9,767 nt of DNA from Candidatus Methylomirabilota bacterium (GTDB lineage: Bacteria; Methylomirabilota; Methylomirabilia; Methylomirabilales; 2-02-FULL-66-22): NCBI GenBank assembly GCA_016209725.1, contig JACQVO010000300.1, positions 1-9,767 of the forward strand, given 5' to 3'. Shown in pieces: positions 1-6,421 of the stretch. Below the pieces are notes generated by a model, which saw only the letters and a list, made by a program, of their open reading frames with translations, had not been told where the DNA came from and ran no database searches. Position numbers and translations under genes: made by a program. How positions within the stretch are numbered: position 1 is the first letter of the stretch; each line of letters opens with the position of its first letter.

Positions 1-879
1 ATCCCAGGGAACATCGTTCTCTTGGCCAGCGCCCTCATCATCGCCGGCTTCGGGACCAAGGCGGGGCTGGTGCCGTTCCATGCCTGGCTCCCCGACGCCC
101 ATGCCGAGGCCCCCATCCCCGTCAGCGCTCTCCTGTCGGGCATCGTCATCAAGGTGGGGGCCTACGCCCTGGCCAGGACCATCACCATCTTCGCTCCCAG
201 TTTCCCCGCCGTCGTCCTGTTCGTCGCTGTCCTCTGTTCCATCAGCATGCTGGTGGGGATGATGATGGCATTGGTCCAGGACGACATCAAGCGGATGATG
301 GCGTACTCCAGCGTCAGCCAGATCGCCTACGTGGTGGAGGGGCTCGGCCTGGGGACCTACCTGGGGGTGTACGGCGGCCTCTTTCATCTCATGAATCACA
401 CCATTATCAAGGCCCTCCTGTTCTTGACGGCGGGGGCCCTGATGTTCGCCACCGGGATGCGGAAGATCAGTGAACTGGGGACGGCCCGGAGGCGGATGCC
501 CATCACGGCTTTTTCCTTCTTCGTGGGGGCCCTGGCTATCAGCGGGGTCCCGCCCTTCAACGGGTTCTTGAGCAAGTTCACCATCTTCATCGCTCTGGCG
601 GAGCAGGGGCTCCTCTGGGCGGCGGTCATCGCCGTCATCACCGGCTTCCTGTCCATCGCGTGTTTCGGCCGGGCCGCCTACCGCCTGTTCTGGGCGGTGC
701 CGGCGGAGGCGAAGGGGGGGACTCCAGAAGAAATTATCCGCGAGGTTCCGCCGACGATGTGGGCAGGGATGATCATTCTGGCTGGCCTGTGCATCCTGCT
801 CGGGTTCTACCCCCACCTGGTCCATCCCGCATTGGATCGCGCGACGAGCATCATCCTGAAGCTGTCGGCAGGGCCATGA
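1..879 (+). CDS. Proton-translocating antiporter-like membrane subunit of a group 4 hydrogenase (5' partial)
   Basis: The reading frame is open from base 1 and the start lies upstream; 292 residues are visible. The protein belongs to the NuoL/M/N-MrpD-HyfB/HyfF family of proton-conducting membrane subunits. Visible family marks, numbering from the first codon, are the FGTKAGLVPFHAWLPDAHAEAP stretch split here as FGTKAGLVPFHAWL (17-30) and PDAHAEAP (31-38), with Lys20, Lys51 in the next helix, the DDIKRMMAYSS segment near 94-104, the FHLMNHTIIK helix with His129, His133 and Lys137, and GVPPFNGFLSK ending at Lys192. These buried Lys and His residues form the proton path in the family. Several hydrophobic helices follow one another to the C-terminus. 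The hydrogenase-type small subunit starts 24 nt downstream, which favours a group 4 membrane hydrogenase over complex I or an Mrp antiporter. Which paralogue it is (MbhH, HyfB, HyfD or HyfF-like) cannot be settled from the fragment. Confidence 0.9.
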   Translation: MPGNIVLLASALIIAGFGTKAGLVPFHAWLPDAHAEAPIPVSALLSGIVIKVGAYALARTITIFAPSFPAVVLFVAVLCSISMLVGMMMALVQDDIKRMMAYSSVSQIAYVVEGLGLGTYLGVYGGLFHLMNHTIIKALLFLTAGALMFATGMRKISELGTARRRMPITAFSFFVGALAISGVPPFNGFLSKFTIFIALAEQGLLWAAVIAVITGFLSIACFGRAAYRLFWAVPAEAKGGTPEEIIREVPPTMWAGMIILAGLCILLGFYPHLVHPALDRATSIILKLSAGP

Positions 880-893
880 GGAGGCCATGAGGA
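872..893 (+). repeat. Perfect 11-bp tandem duplication at the gene junction
   Basis: The unit GGCCATGAGGA occurs twice, at 872-882 and 883-893. The first copy carries the stop codon of the upstream membrane subunit (877-879). Each copy, with the bases after it, makes an AGGAGG (879-884 and 890-895), so the duplication spaces the stop codon from the next start. Confidence 0.9.
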
Positions 894-895
894 GG
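890..895 (+). promoter_or_regulatory. Ribosome binding site of the hydrogenase small subunit
   Basis: AGGAGG lies 8 nt before the ATG at 904. It supports that start over the out-of-frame ATG at 897. Confidence 0.75.
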
Positions 896-903
896 AATGC
901 CAG

Positions 904-1461
904 ATGCTGAAGGAGCTATGCCGGAAGGCCTTCCCAAGATCGCTGTGGGTGTACCACGCGAACACCGGCGGCTGCAACGGGTGCGACATCGAGGTGATCG
1001 ACGCCCTCACCCCGTACTACGACGCGGAGCGGTTCGGGATCAAGCTGGTAGCCTCCCCCCGCCATGCCGATGTCCTCTTGGTGGCCGGCCCGGTGACCCG
1101 CCAGGTGGAGCCGGCCCTCAAGCGCTTGTACGCGGCGGTGCCCAACCCGAAACTGGTCTTTGCCATCGGCTCCTGCGCCATCGGTGGGAACCTGTGGTTC
1201 GATACCTATCATGTTCACCACGGAGGCCTCGGGGATCTGATCCCTGTGTCTTTCTACATCCCCGGCTGCCCACCGCGCCCCGAGGCGATCCTGTACGGGG
1301 TGGCAGTCGCCCTGGGTCTGGCGCCCAAAAAAGTGGAGAGGCGGGTGGCCGTCCAGCAGTTCCTCCAGCAGATCGAAAGCGGGTCCTCCGTTCCTCGGGG
1401 GGAAGATGGCCAACGACCAATGACCAATGCGGGAGGGAACCCGGTGGACCAGGGAGCTTGA
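904..1461 (+). CDS. Group 4 [NiFe] hydrogenase small subunit (HycG/HyfI/MbhJ-like)
   Basis: This 185-residue protein is the electron-transfer small subunit that holds one [4Fe-4S] cluster next to the catalytic large subunit, on the cytoplasmic side of the membrane. The four likely cluster cysteines are Cys24 and Cys27 (GGCNGCDIE), Cys91 (GSCAIGG) and Cys122 (PGCPPRPE). The CxxC arrangement is that of hydrogenases rather than the tandem Cys-Cys of NuoB. The segment DAERFGIKLVASPRHADVLL closely resembles HycG and MbhJ. There is no Tat signal and no extra Fe-S domain, as expected of the short group 4 form. The conserved domain ends near residue 147. The last ~35 residues are low in conservation and include a heptamer repeat. 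The gene sits 24 nt after a membrane subunit and 2 nt before a lipoprotein gene. The large subunit is not downstream, so it is presumably upstream. A hydrogenase-related complex without nickel (Ehr type) is possible but is less likely given the hyp genes. Confidence 0.92.
   Translation: MLKELCRKAFPRSLWVYHANTGGCNGCDIEVIDALTPYYDAERFGIKLVASPRHADVLLVAGPVTRQVEPALKRLYAAVPNPKLVFAIGSCAIGGNLWFDTYHVHHGGLGDLIPVSFYIPGCPPRPEAILYGVAVALGLAPKKVERRVAVQQFLQQIESGSSVPRGEDGQRPMTNAGGNPVDQGA
1411..1431 (+). repeat. Degenerate heptamer tandem repeat (three units)
   Basis: CAACGAC, CAATGAC and CAATGCG follow each other at 1411-1417, 1418-1424 and 1425-1431. They lie inside the variable C-terminal tail of the small subunit gene. 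Short CAATGAC heptamer arrays are a common kind of intergenic simple repeat in bacterial genomes. Only the middle unit is perfect, so an old or chance array is possible. Confidence 0.5.
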
Positions 1462-1463
1462 AC

Positions 1464-2330
1464 ATGAAGCTCCGGCGGTTTCTCGGTGTGTGCGTGGCGG
1501 TGTTCGCGCTCACGGGCTGTCACCTGCCTGCGACCCCTGAGGGCAAACGGCTGATCAGGATCGCCGTCCTCCCCGCCTACTCCCTGGAGGTCATGACGAA
1601 GAAGTATGTCCCGTTCATGGAATATCTGTCCCGGGAGAGCGGGCTGAAGGTGGAGTACGTTTCATCCTTGAGCTATAGCGACTATCTGGCGGTGGTGGAA
1701 GGTTCACGGGTCGATTTCGGGCTCCAAAACGCGCTGATCTTCCAGATCCTCCGGAAGACGCGCAGCGCCTATCCGGTGGTTCAGGCGTTGGGCTCCAAGG
1801 CGGTCCCCGTGGAGCGCGGGGTCATTGTCACCCATGCGAAGAGCGGTATCCAGGAGATCGGGCAACTCAAAGGGAAAAGGATCATGGCCACCTCGAAGCG
1901 TGCCCTGGCGGGATACCTGGCCCAGGCGGACCGGCTGAGGGAGGCGGGGATTGACCCCGAGCGGGACGTCCGGATCATCTTGGGGGGGAGGCAGGACGAG
2001 GTGCTCCTCAAGATTCTCCTGGGGGAGAAGGCTGATGCCGCCTTTATCCGGGAGGACGTGCTGGAAGCGGTGAGGGGCCGGGTGGACCTCACCCGGATCC
2101 GGATCATCGGGTACACGGAGTACTTCCCGACGTGGTGTCTCGCGGCCTTCCGGGAGACCGACCCGACGGTGGTGGCGAAAGTTCAGGAGGCCCTCTTGAA
2201 GCTTACGACGGAGAATCCCGAGCATGTCCGAATCCTCGATGGGCTCGGGGCCGCCGGATTCATCCCCGCGGACCCGGAGCGCTACGAGAAGGTCCTGGAG
2301 GTGGCAGCCGCCCTACGCCTGCCCCTCTGA
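1464..2330 (+). CDS. PhnD-like periplasmic substrate-binding lipoprotein
   Basis: The 288-residue product starts with a lipoprotein signal peptide: positive residues MKLRR, a hydrophobic core, and the lipobox LTGC with the lipidated cysteine at 19. The mature part resembles the PhnD/phosphite-phosphonate family of type 2 periplasmic binding proteins. It has a first beta strand near 31-37, YVPFMEYLSRESG at 48-60, YSDYLAVVEGSRVDFG at 71-86, the SGIQEIGQLKGKRIM hinge region at 127-141, AGIDPERDV at 161-169 and a GEKADAAF segment at 187-194. Length is normal for the family. The ATG at 1464 is chosen because AGGGAG at 1451-1456 is 7 nt upstream and the signal peptide begins there. It follows the hydrogenase small subunit by 2 nt and precedes hypA by 68 nt. 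No ABC permease or ATPase is visible, so it is an orphan binding protein here. The ligand is unknown. Nickel-chelate capture or a sensory role are guesses from context. Confidence 0.85.
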   Translation: MKLRRFLGVCVAVFALTGCHLPATPEGKRLIRIAVLPAYSLEVMTKKYVPFMEYLSRESGLKVEYVSSLSYSDYLAVVEGSRVDFGLQNALIFQILRKTRSAYPVVQALGSKAVPVERGVIVTHAKSGIQEIGQLKGKRIMATSKRALAGYLAQADRLREAGIDPERDVRIILGGRQDEVLLKILLGEKADAAFIREDVLEAVRGRVDLTRIRIIGYTEYFPTWCLAAFRETDPTVVAKVQEALLKLTTENPEHVRILDGLGAAGFIPADPERYEKVLEVAAALRLPL

Positions 2331-2344
2331 TCCTTAGCACGATA

Positions 2345-2367
2345 CCTTCTCCCCTGGTGGGAGAAGG
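2345..2367 (+). repeat. Perfect 9-bp hairpin, REP-like intergenic element
   Basis: CCTTCTCCC (2345-2353) pairs perfectly with GGGAGAAGG (2359-2367) around the 5-nt loop CTGGT. The tail GATAGGATGAGGGG runs 2367-2380. A hairpin of this form with a GAGGGG tail is familiar to me from dispersed intergenic repeats of GC-rich bacteria, though that match is from memory. There is no T-run after the stem, so it is not a standard intrinsic terminator. It fills most of the 68-nt gap between the lipoprotein and hypA. As RNA it could protect transcript ends or damp read-through. Confidence 0.75.
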
Positions 2368-2398
2368 ATAGGATGAGGGGGAGGAACCGGGACCCGAA

Positions 2399-2791
2399 AT
2401 GCACGAGACGTCGGTTGCAACCAAGGTGGTAGCTGCCTCTGTGGAGGAGGCACAGCGGCGGGGCCTCCATCAGGTGCGGGCCCTCCATCTTCGGGTCGGG
2501 GTCCTCTGGGGGATCGAGCCCACGTCCTTCGCCTTTCAGGTGACCGTGTTTGCTCGAGGAACCCTCCTGGAGGGAGCGCATCTCACGCTTGAGATGGTCC
2601 CGAGCCTGGCCAGGTGCAAATCCTGCGGGATGGAGGTGAAGGATCCCCGGCTGGACGAGCCGGGCTTCCTCCATAACCTGGCCCACGGGATGATTCTGGT
2701 GGAGGCTCTCCTCTCGTGCAGGCGATGTGGGGATGGGGCCGTAGCCATCGAGCAGGGGCGGGAACTGGACGTGGTGGAGGTGGAGGGGTGA
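2399..2791 (+). CDS. hypA: HypA, nickel metallochaperone for hydrogenase maturation
   Basis: HypA delivers nickel to the hydrogenase large subunit, normally with HypB. The 130-residue product begins MHE, giving His2 and Glu3 of the nickel site. It continues with the LRVGVLWGIEPTSFAFQ region (31-47) and a zinc domain with two CxxC motifs, Cys73/Cys76 and Cys107/Cys110, then a C-terminal RELDVVEVEG like that of other HypA proteins. The usual HypA is about 113-120 residues, with roughly 13 residues between the two CxxC motifs. Here there are 30, including His92 and His96. The ATG start is fixed by the MHE motif. A purine-rich GGGGGAGGA at 2377-2385 lies 13 nt upstream, somewhat far for a ribosome binding site. 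hypF follows after 10 nt, with hypB absent from its usual place. Confidence 0.93.
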   Translation: MHETSVATKVVAASVEEAQRRGLHQVRALHLRVGVLWGIEPTSFAFQVTVFARGTLLEGAHLTLEMVPSLARCKSCGMEVKDPRLDEPGFLHNLAHGMILVEALLSCRRCGDGAVAIEQGRELDVVEVEG

Positions 2792-2796
2792 GGGGA
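2791..2796 (+). promoter_or_regulatory. Ribosome binding site of hypF
   Basis: AGGGGA overlaps the hypA stop codon and lies 5 nt before the GTG at 2802. It is 14 nt before the in-frame ATG at 2811, so GTG is preferred. Confidence 0.5.
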
Positions 2797-2801
2797 AGCC
2801 C

Positions 2802-5048
2802 GTGGCCGCAATGGTAGCCCCAAAAGTGGAGCAGCGCGCCAGGAGGATCCACGTCAGCGGGATCGTCCAGGGTGTCGGCTTCCGGCCCTTCGTCTACCGC
2901 CTTGCCAAGGACATGGGGCTGAAGGGGTTTGTCAGGAACACGCCTCACGGTGTGGAGATCCACATCGAGGGAGACGGGGCCTCAAGATCGTTCGTAGAAC
3001 GGCTCCGGGGAAGCGCCCCTCCCAACGCCAGGATCGACAGAATAGAGGTCCTCCCCGACACGGACCAAGGCTACGCAGACTTCACCATAGACACAACATC
3101 AGGGGGCGAGGCCACCGTCTTCGCACCGCCGGATCTGTTCCTGTGCGGGGAGTGTTTCGACGAGCTCTTCACCCCCTCCGACAGGCGGTACCGCTACCCC
3201 TTTATCAACTGCACGAACTGTGGCCCGCGCTACACGATCATTCGCGGACTTCCCTATGACAGGGTGAACACGACCATGAAGGTGTTCAGGATGTGTCCCC
3301 GGTGTGACGGGGAGTACCGCGACCCATCCGACCGAAGGTTCCACGCGGAGCCCAATGCCTGTCCCGATTGTGGGCCTGGGGTTTTCTTCACGGAAGGCGG
3401 AGAGAAAGTCCCCGGAGGAATCGAGAGGGCAGTCGAGAGGCTGAGGCAGGGAATGCTCCTTGCCCTCAAGGGGATGGGCGGCTTCCATCTCTTATGCGAT
3501 GCCAGGAATGCCCGGGCGGTCGAGAGGCTCAGGGACCTGAAGCAGAGGGAGAGGAAACCCTTCGCCCTCATGGCACGGGACCTGGAAACCGTGGAGGCGG
3601 TCGCCGATGTGACCGGCGACGAGAAGGCCGTTCTCCTCTCGGCGCAACGTCCCATCGTCCTCGTGAGGAAGCGGACGCAGATCGAGGGGATATCCCCGGG
3701 GATACCGACCTATGGGATCATGCTCCCCTACACCCCGCTCCACGCCCTCATCATGGAGCGGATTCCCCTCGTCGTGGCCACGAGCGCCAACCTCAGGGAA
3801 GGTCCCATCCTCAAGGACGAAAGCGAAGGGGTCCGGGAGCTCTCGGACTGCCTCCTCACCCACAACCGGGACATCGTCATGCGCTGCGATGACTCCGTCC
3901 TCAAGTTGGCGGCCGGGAGGAGGATCTTCGTCCGGAGGGCCCGGGGGTTTGTCCCTGAGCCCCTGGGGATCAATTTCGAGGGCAGGAATCGCATCCTGAG
4001 CCTCGGCGGGGAGCTGAAGAACACCGTCTCCATCCTCAAAGACGGCTACATCATCACCAGCCAGTACCTGGGGGACATGAAGGACCTGGGGAACCGGCAG
4101 TACCTGGAAGAGGTCATCGCCCATTTCTCCACCCTCTACGCCTTTGTCCCCGATGTGGTGACCTGTGACCTCCATCCGGACTTCACGACGACGCGAATGG
4201 CCGAGGGATGGGGAAAACCGGTTGTGAGGGTCCAGCACCACATGGCCCATGTCTTCGCTGTCCTGGCAGAGCATGGCCTTTCCCCCGAGGAGCCGTTCCT
4301 CGGGGTGGCCCTCGACGGGGTCGGCTATGGCGAGGATGGACGCATCTGGGGAGGGGAGTTTTTCGTCGGGGGCCGCGGGATGATCCAGCGGGCGTTTCAC
4401 GTCCGGTACGTCCCGCAGCAGGGCGGCGACCTCGCCACCCTGGAGCCGTGGCGGATGGCCCTGGGTTATACGATGGATGCCCTCGGGAAGCCGGTGAGGA
4501 TGGGCGTCCTTGCCACGGTGGATGAAAAGAAGCTCACGGCCGCGGGAAATGCCATCCGGCAGGGAGTGAACTCCCCCCTCACCTCGTCCGTGGGGAGGCT
4601 GTTCGATGCGGTCTCGGCGATCCTCGGGATAGCCCCGCTCAGGATCGATTACGAGGCCGAGGCGGCCATGCGGCTCGAGGGGATCGCATGCGAGGATGCT
4701 CAAGAATACTATCCGTTCGAGGTCCGCGGGGACGAGATCGACATGCGGGAGACCATACGGGCTGTTGTGGAGGATACCGCGCCGCCTGCGGTGATATCGG
4801 GGAAGTTCCACAACACTATCGCCCAGGTGATCCTCACGGTGTGCGAGGCCTCTAGGAAGAGGTACGGCATCCAGAGGGTCATCCTGAGTGGCGGGGTGTT
4901 CCTCAACGCTGTCCTCCTGGCCAGGGCCATCACGAGCCTGAGGGAGATGGGTGTGGAGGTCTATGCCCCGGAAAAGCTCTCGCCTGGGGACGAGGCGATC
5001 TCGGTGGGTCAGGCGTATTTTGCGGCCCTGAACAGAGGAGAGGCGTGA
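2802..5048 (+). CDS. hypF: HypF, carbamoyltransferase for [NiFe] hydrogenase cyanide ligand synthesis
   Basis: HypF uses carbamoyl phosphate and ATP to make carbamoyl-adenylate and passes the carbamoyl group to the C-terminal cysteine of HypE. At 748 residues it has the full-length domain order. An acylphosphatase domain lies near 14-100, with VQGVGFRPFVYRLA at 22-35 (catalytic Arg28) and VRN at 44-46. A double zinc finger has Cys115/118, Cys137/140, Cys165/168 and Cys187/190. A YrdC/Sua5-like nucleotide-binding domain spans roughly 205-385, with KPFALMARD at 252-260 and TSAN at 327-330. A Kae1-like domain runs from about 395 to the end, with the metal site HHMAH at 479-483, DGVGYGEDG at 505-513, SGGVFLN at 696-702 and LSPGDEAISVGQA at 726-738. 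All expected catalytic elements are seen. GTG 2802 is the chosen start; ATG 2811 would remove three residues. The stop overlaps the hypC start by one base. Confidence 0.96.
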   Translation: MAAMVAPKVEQRARRIHVSGIVQGVGFRPFVYRLAKDMGLKGFVRNTPHGVEIHIEGDGASRSFVERLRGSAPPNARIDRIEVLPDTDQGYADFTIDTTSGGEATVFAPPDLFLCGECFDELFTPSDRRYRYPFINCTNCGPRYTIIRGLPYDRVNTTMKVFRMCPRCDGEYRDPSDRRFHAEPNACPDCGPGVFFTEGGEKVPGGIERAVERLRQGMLLALKGMGGFHLLCDARNARAVERLRDLKQRERKPFALMARDLETVEAVADVTGDEKAVLLSAQRPIVLVRKRTQIEGISPGIPTYGIMLPYTPLHALIMERIPLVVATSANLREGPILKDESEGVRELSDCLLTHNRDIVMRCDDSVLKLAAGRRIFVRRARGFVPEPLGINFEGRNRILSLGGELKNTVSILKDGYIITSQYLGDMKDLGNRQYLEEVIAHFSTLYAFVPDVVTCDLHPDFTTTRMAEGWGKPVVRVQHHMAHVFAVLAEHGLSPEEPFLGVALDGVGYGEDGRIWGGEFFVGGRGMIQRAFHVRYVPQQGGDLATLEPWRMALGYTMDALGKPVRMGVLATVDEKKLTAAGNAIRQGVNSPLTSSVGRLFDAVSAILGIAPLRIDYEAEAAMRLEGIACEDAQEYYPFEVRGDEIDMRETIRAVVEDTAPPAVISGKFHNTIAQVILTVCEASRKRYGIQRVILSGGVFLNAVLLARAITSLREMGVEVYAPEKLSPGDEAISVGQAYFAALNRGEA

Positions 5049-5296
5049 TGTGCCTCGCCGTCCCCCTCAGGCTGATTGAGATAAGCGGGGATATCGGGGT
5101 CGTGGAGATGGGCGGGCTTAGGAGGCGGACGAACCTGAGCCTCGTGGAGAACCCGAAGGTCGGGGACTATCTCATTGTCCATGCGGGCTTTGCCATCTCC
5201 ATCCTTGACCAGCAACAGGCCGAGGAGACCCTGGATCTGATCACGCGGTGCATCGAGAAGGCCGACGGATCCTCTCCTGAGAAAGGAGAGGCCTGA
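5048..5296 (+). CDS. hypC: HypC, hydrogenase assembly chaperone
   Basis: HypC works with HypD to carry the Fe(CN)2CO unit and hand it to the large subunit. The 82-residue protein has the required N-terminus MCLAVP, with Cys2 exposed after methionine removal. It also has the conserved GDYLIVHAGFAI at 39-50 with His45, and a helical C-terminus. Cys2 fixes the start at ATG 5048; a GTG one codon upstream (5045) would bury the cysteine. AGGAG at 5036-5040 lies 7 nt upstream. The start shares one base with the hypF stop (TGATG), a coupled arrangement. The stop TGA at 5294-5296 is in the same frame as hypD, which begins 18 nt further on. Confidence 0.95.
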   Translation: MCLAVPLRLIEISGDIGVVEMGGLRRRTNLSLVENPKVGDYLIVHAGFAISILDQQQAEETLDLITRCIEKADGSSPEKGEA

Positions 5297-5314
5297 GGCC
5301 GGGCGGTTCCTGGG

Positions 5315-6421
5315 ATGGATCCCTTGCTCCTCAGGGAAGAACGAAGCGTCAGGGCCCTCCTGAAGGAGGTGGATGCCCTCCTGGAGAGGGTGGATCGGGA
5401 GCTCAGGATCATGGAGGTGTGCGGCACCCACACCATGACCGCACACCGGAGCGGCCTCGGAAACCTCCTGAGGAAAAAGGGGCTGCGGCTCATCTCCGGG
5501 CCGGGATGCCCGGTGTGCATCACCCCGGATGGAATTGTGGGGGCTGCCGCAGCGCTTGTCACCGAAAGGCCTGATATTGTCCTGGCGTCCTTCGGCGACA
5601 TGCTGCGGGTCCCCACCCCGAAGAAGCACCTCCTCCATCTCGTCCCGGCAAAAGGCTCGACTGTGAAGACGATCTATTCCCCGGAGGAAGTTCTGGACAT
5701 CGCCCGCGCCAGCCCCGGAAAGCAGGTCGTCTTCCTGGCCGTCGGGTTCGAGACGACGATCCCCTCCATCGCCTGGACCGTAGAGGAAGCCGAGAGGAGC
5801 GGGCTGAAAAACCTCTCCTTCATCACCTGCTTGCGCCTCGTGCCGCCCCCCCTGAGGGCGATCCTGGCCTCGGGGGAGTCCGGGCTTGACGGCTTCATCT
5901 ATCCAGGTCACGTCAGCGTGATCATCGGCTCCCAGCCCTACGAGTTCATCGCCAGGGAGTTCAGCGTGCCAGGGGCCGTCACGGGTTTTGAACCCGTGGA
6001 CCTTCTCCTCGGTATCCTCAGCGTCCTCAGGCAGATCGAGGGAGGAGAGGCCCGTGTGGATATCGCCTATTCCAGGGCAGTGAGGCCCGAAGGGAACCCG
6101 GCTGCACGGAGGGTGATGGCGAGTGCCTGCGAGGTTACCGACGGGGAGTGGAGGGGGTTCGGCGCGATCCCCGCGAGCGGGTTGCGGTTGAGGAACAGGG
6201 ATCTGGATGCCTTCGAGAGGTTCTCCCTTGCCTATGATTTCTCGTGGGAGAACATGGCGTGCGGGTGCGGGGACGTGGTGAGGGGGCTCATCGAGCCCGA
6301 GCAGTGCCCTCTGTTCGGGAACCCCTGCACGCCGGAGCAGCCCATGGGCCCCTGCATGGTCTCGGTAGAGGGGAGTTGCCTCATCCATTACAAGTACGGG
6401 GATACGATGTGGACAGGATAA
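5315..6421 (+). CDS. hypD: HypD, Fe-S scaffold for Fe(CN)2CO assembly
   Basis: HypD forms a complex with HypC in which the iron of the hydrogenase active site receives its CN and CO ligands. The 368 residues match normal family length. Motifs in order are MEVCGTHT (33-40, Cys36), GPGCPVC (62-68, Cys65 and Cys68), GFETT (144-148), PGHVS (197-201), GFEP (224-227), a DGEWRGFGAIPASG segment (276-289), and the C-terminal [4Fe-4S]/thiol region with Cys316, Cys318, Cys331, Cys338, Cys347 and Cys355 in CPLFGNPCTPEQPMGPCM and EGSC. No key residue appears lost. ATG 5315 is the only sensible start after the hypC stop. Its upstream sequence lacks a strong ribosome binding site, so translation may depend on hypC. 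The 3' end overlaps hypE by 13 nt. Confidence 0.96.
   Translation: MDPLLLREERSVRALLKEVDALLERVDRELRIMEVCGTHTMTAHRSGLGNLLRKKGLRLISGPGCPVCITPDGIVGAAAALVTERPDIVLASFGDMLRVPTPKKHLLHLVPAKGSTVKTIYSPEEVLDIARASPGKQVVFLAVGFETTIPSIAWTVEEAERSGLKNLSFITCLRLVPPPLRAILASGESGLDGFIYPGHVSVIIGSQPYEFIAREFSVPGAVTGFEPVDLLLGILSVLRQIEGGEARVDIAYSRAVRPEGNPAARRVMASACEVTDGEWRGFGAIPASGLRLRNRDLDAFERFSLAYDFSWENMACGCGDVVRGLIEPEQCPLFGNPCTPEQPMGPCMVSVEGSCLIHYKYGDTMWTG

Noticed and set aside
897..1463. In-frame upstream extension of the lipoprotein gene to an ATG at 897
   Set aside because: The extension overlaps the whole small subunit gene in another frame, has low-complexity Pro/Arg/Gly-rich sequence, and would bury the clear lipoprotein signal peptide that begins at 1464.
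3492..4811. Long open frame of 439 codons on the minus strand across hypF, and a similar one at 5009-6388 across hypD
   Set aside because: Both are antisense shadows of high-GC coding sequence. Their products are rich in His, Pro, Arg, Asp and Gly, show no recognisable motif, and lie over genes with clear families.
6244..6408. Upstream extension of hypE to 6244
   Set aside because: It runs out of frame through the conserved C-terminal cysteine region of hypD. The family N-terminus begins at the GTG at 6409.
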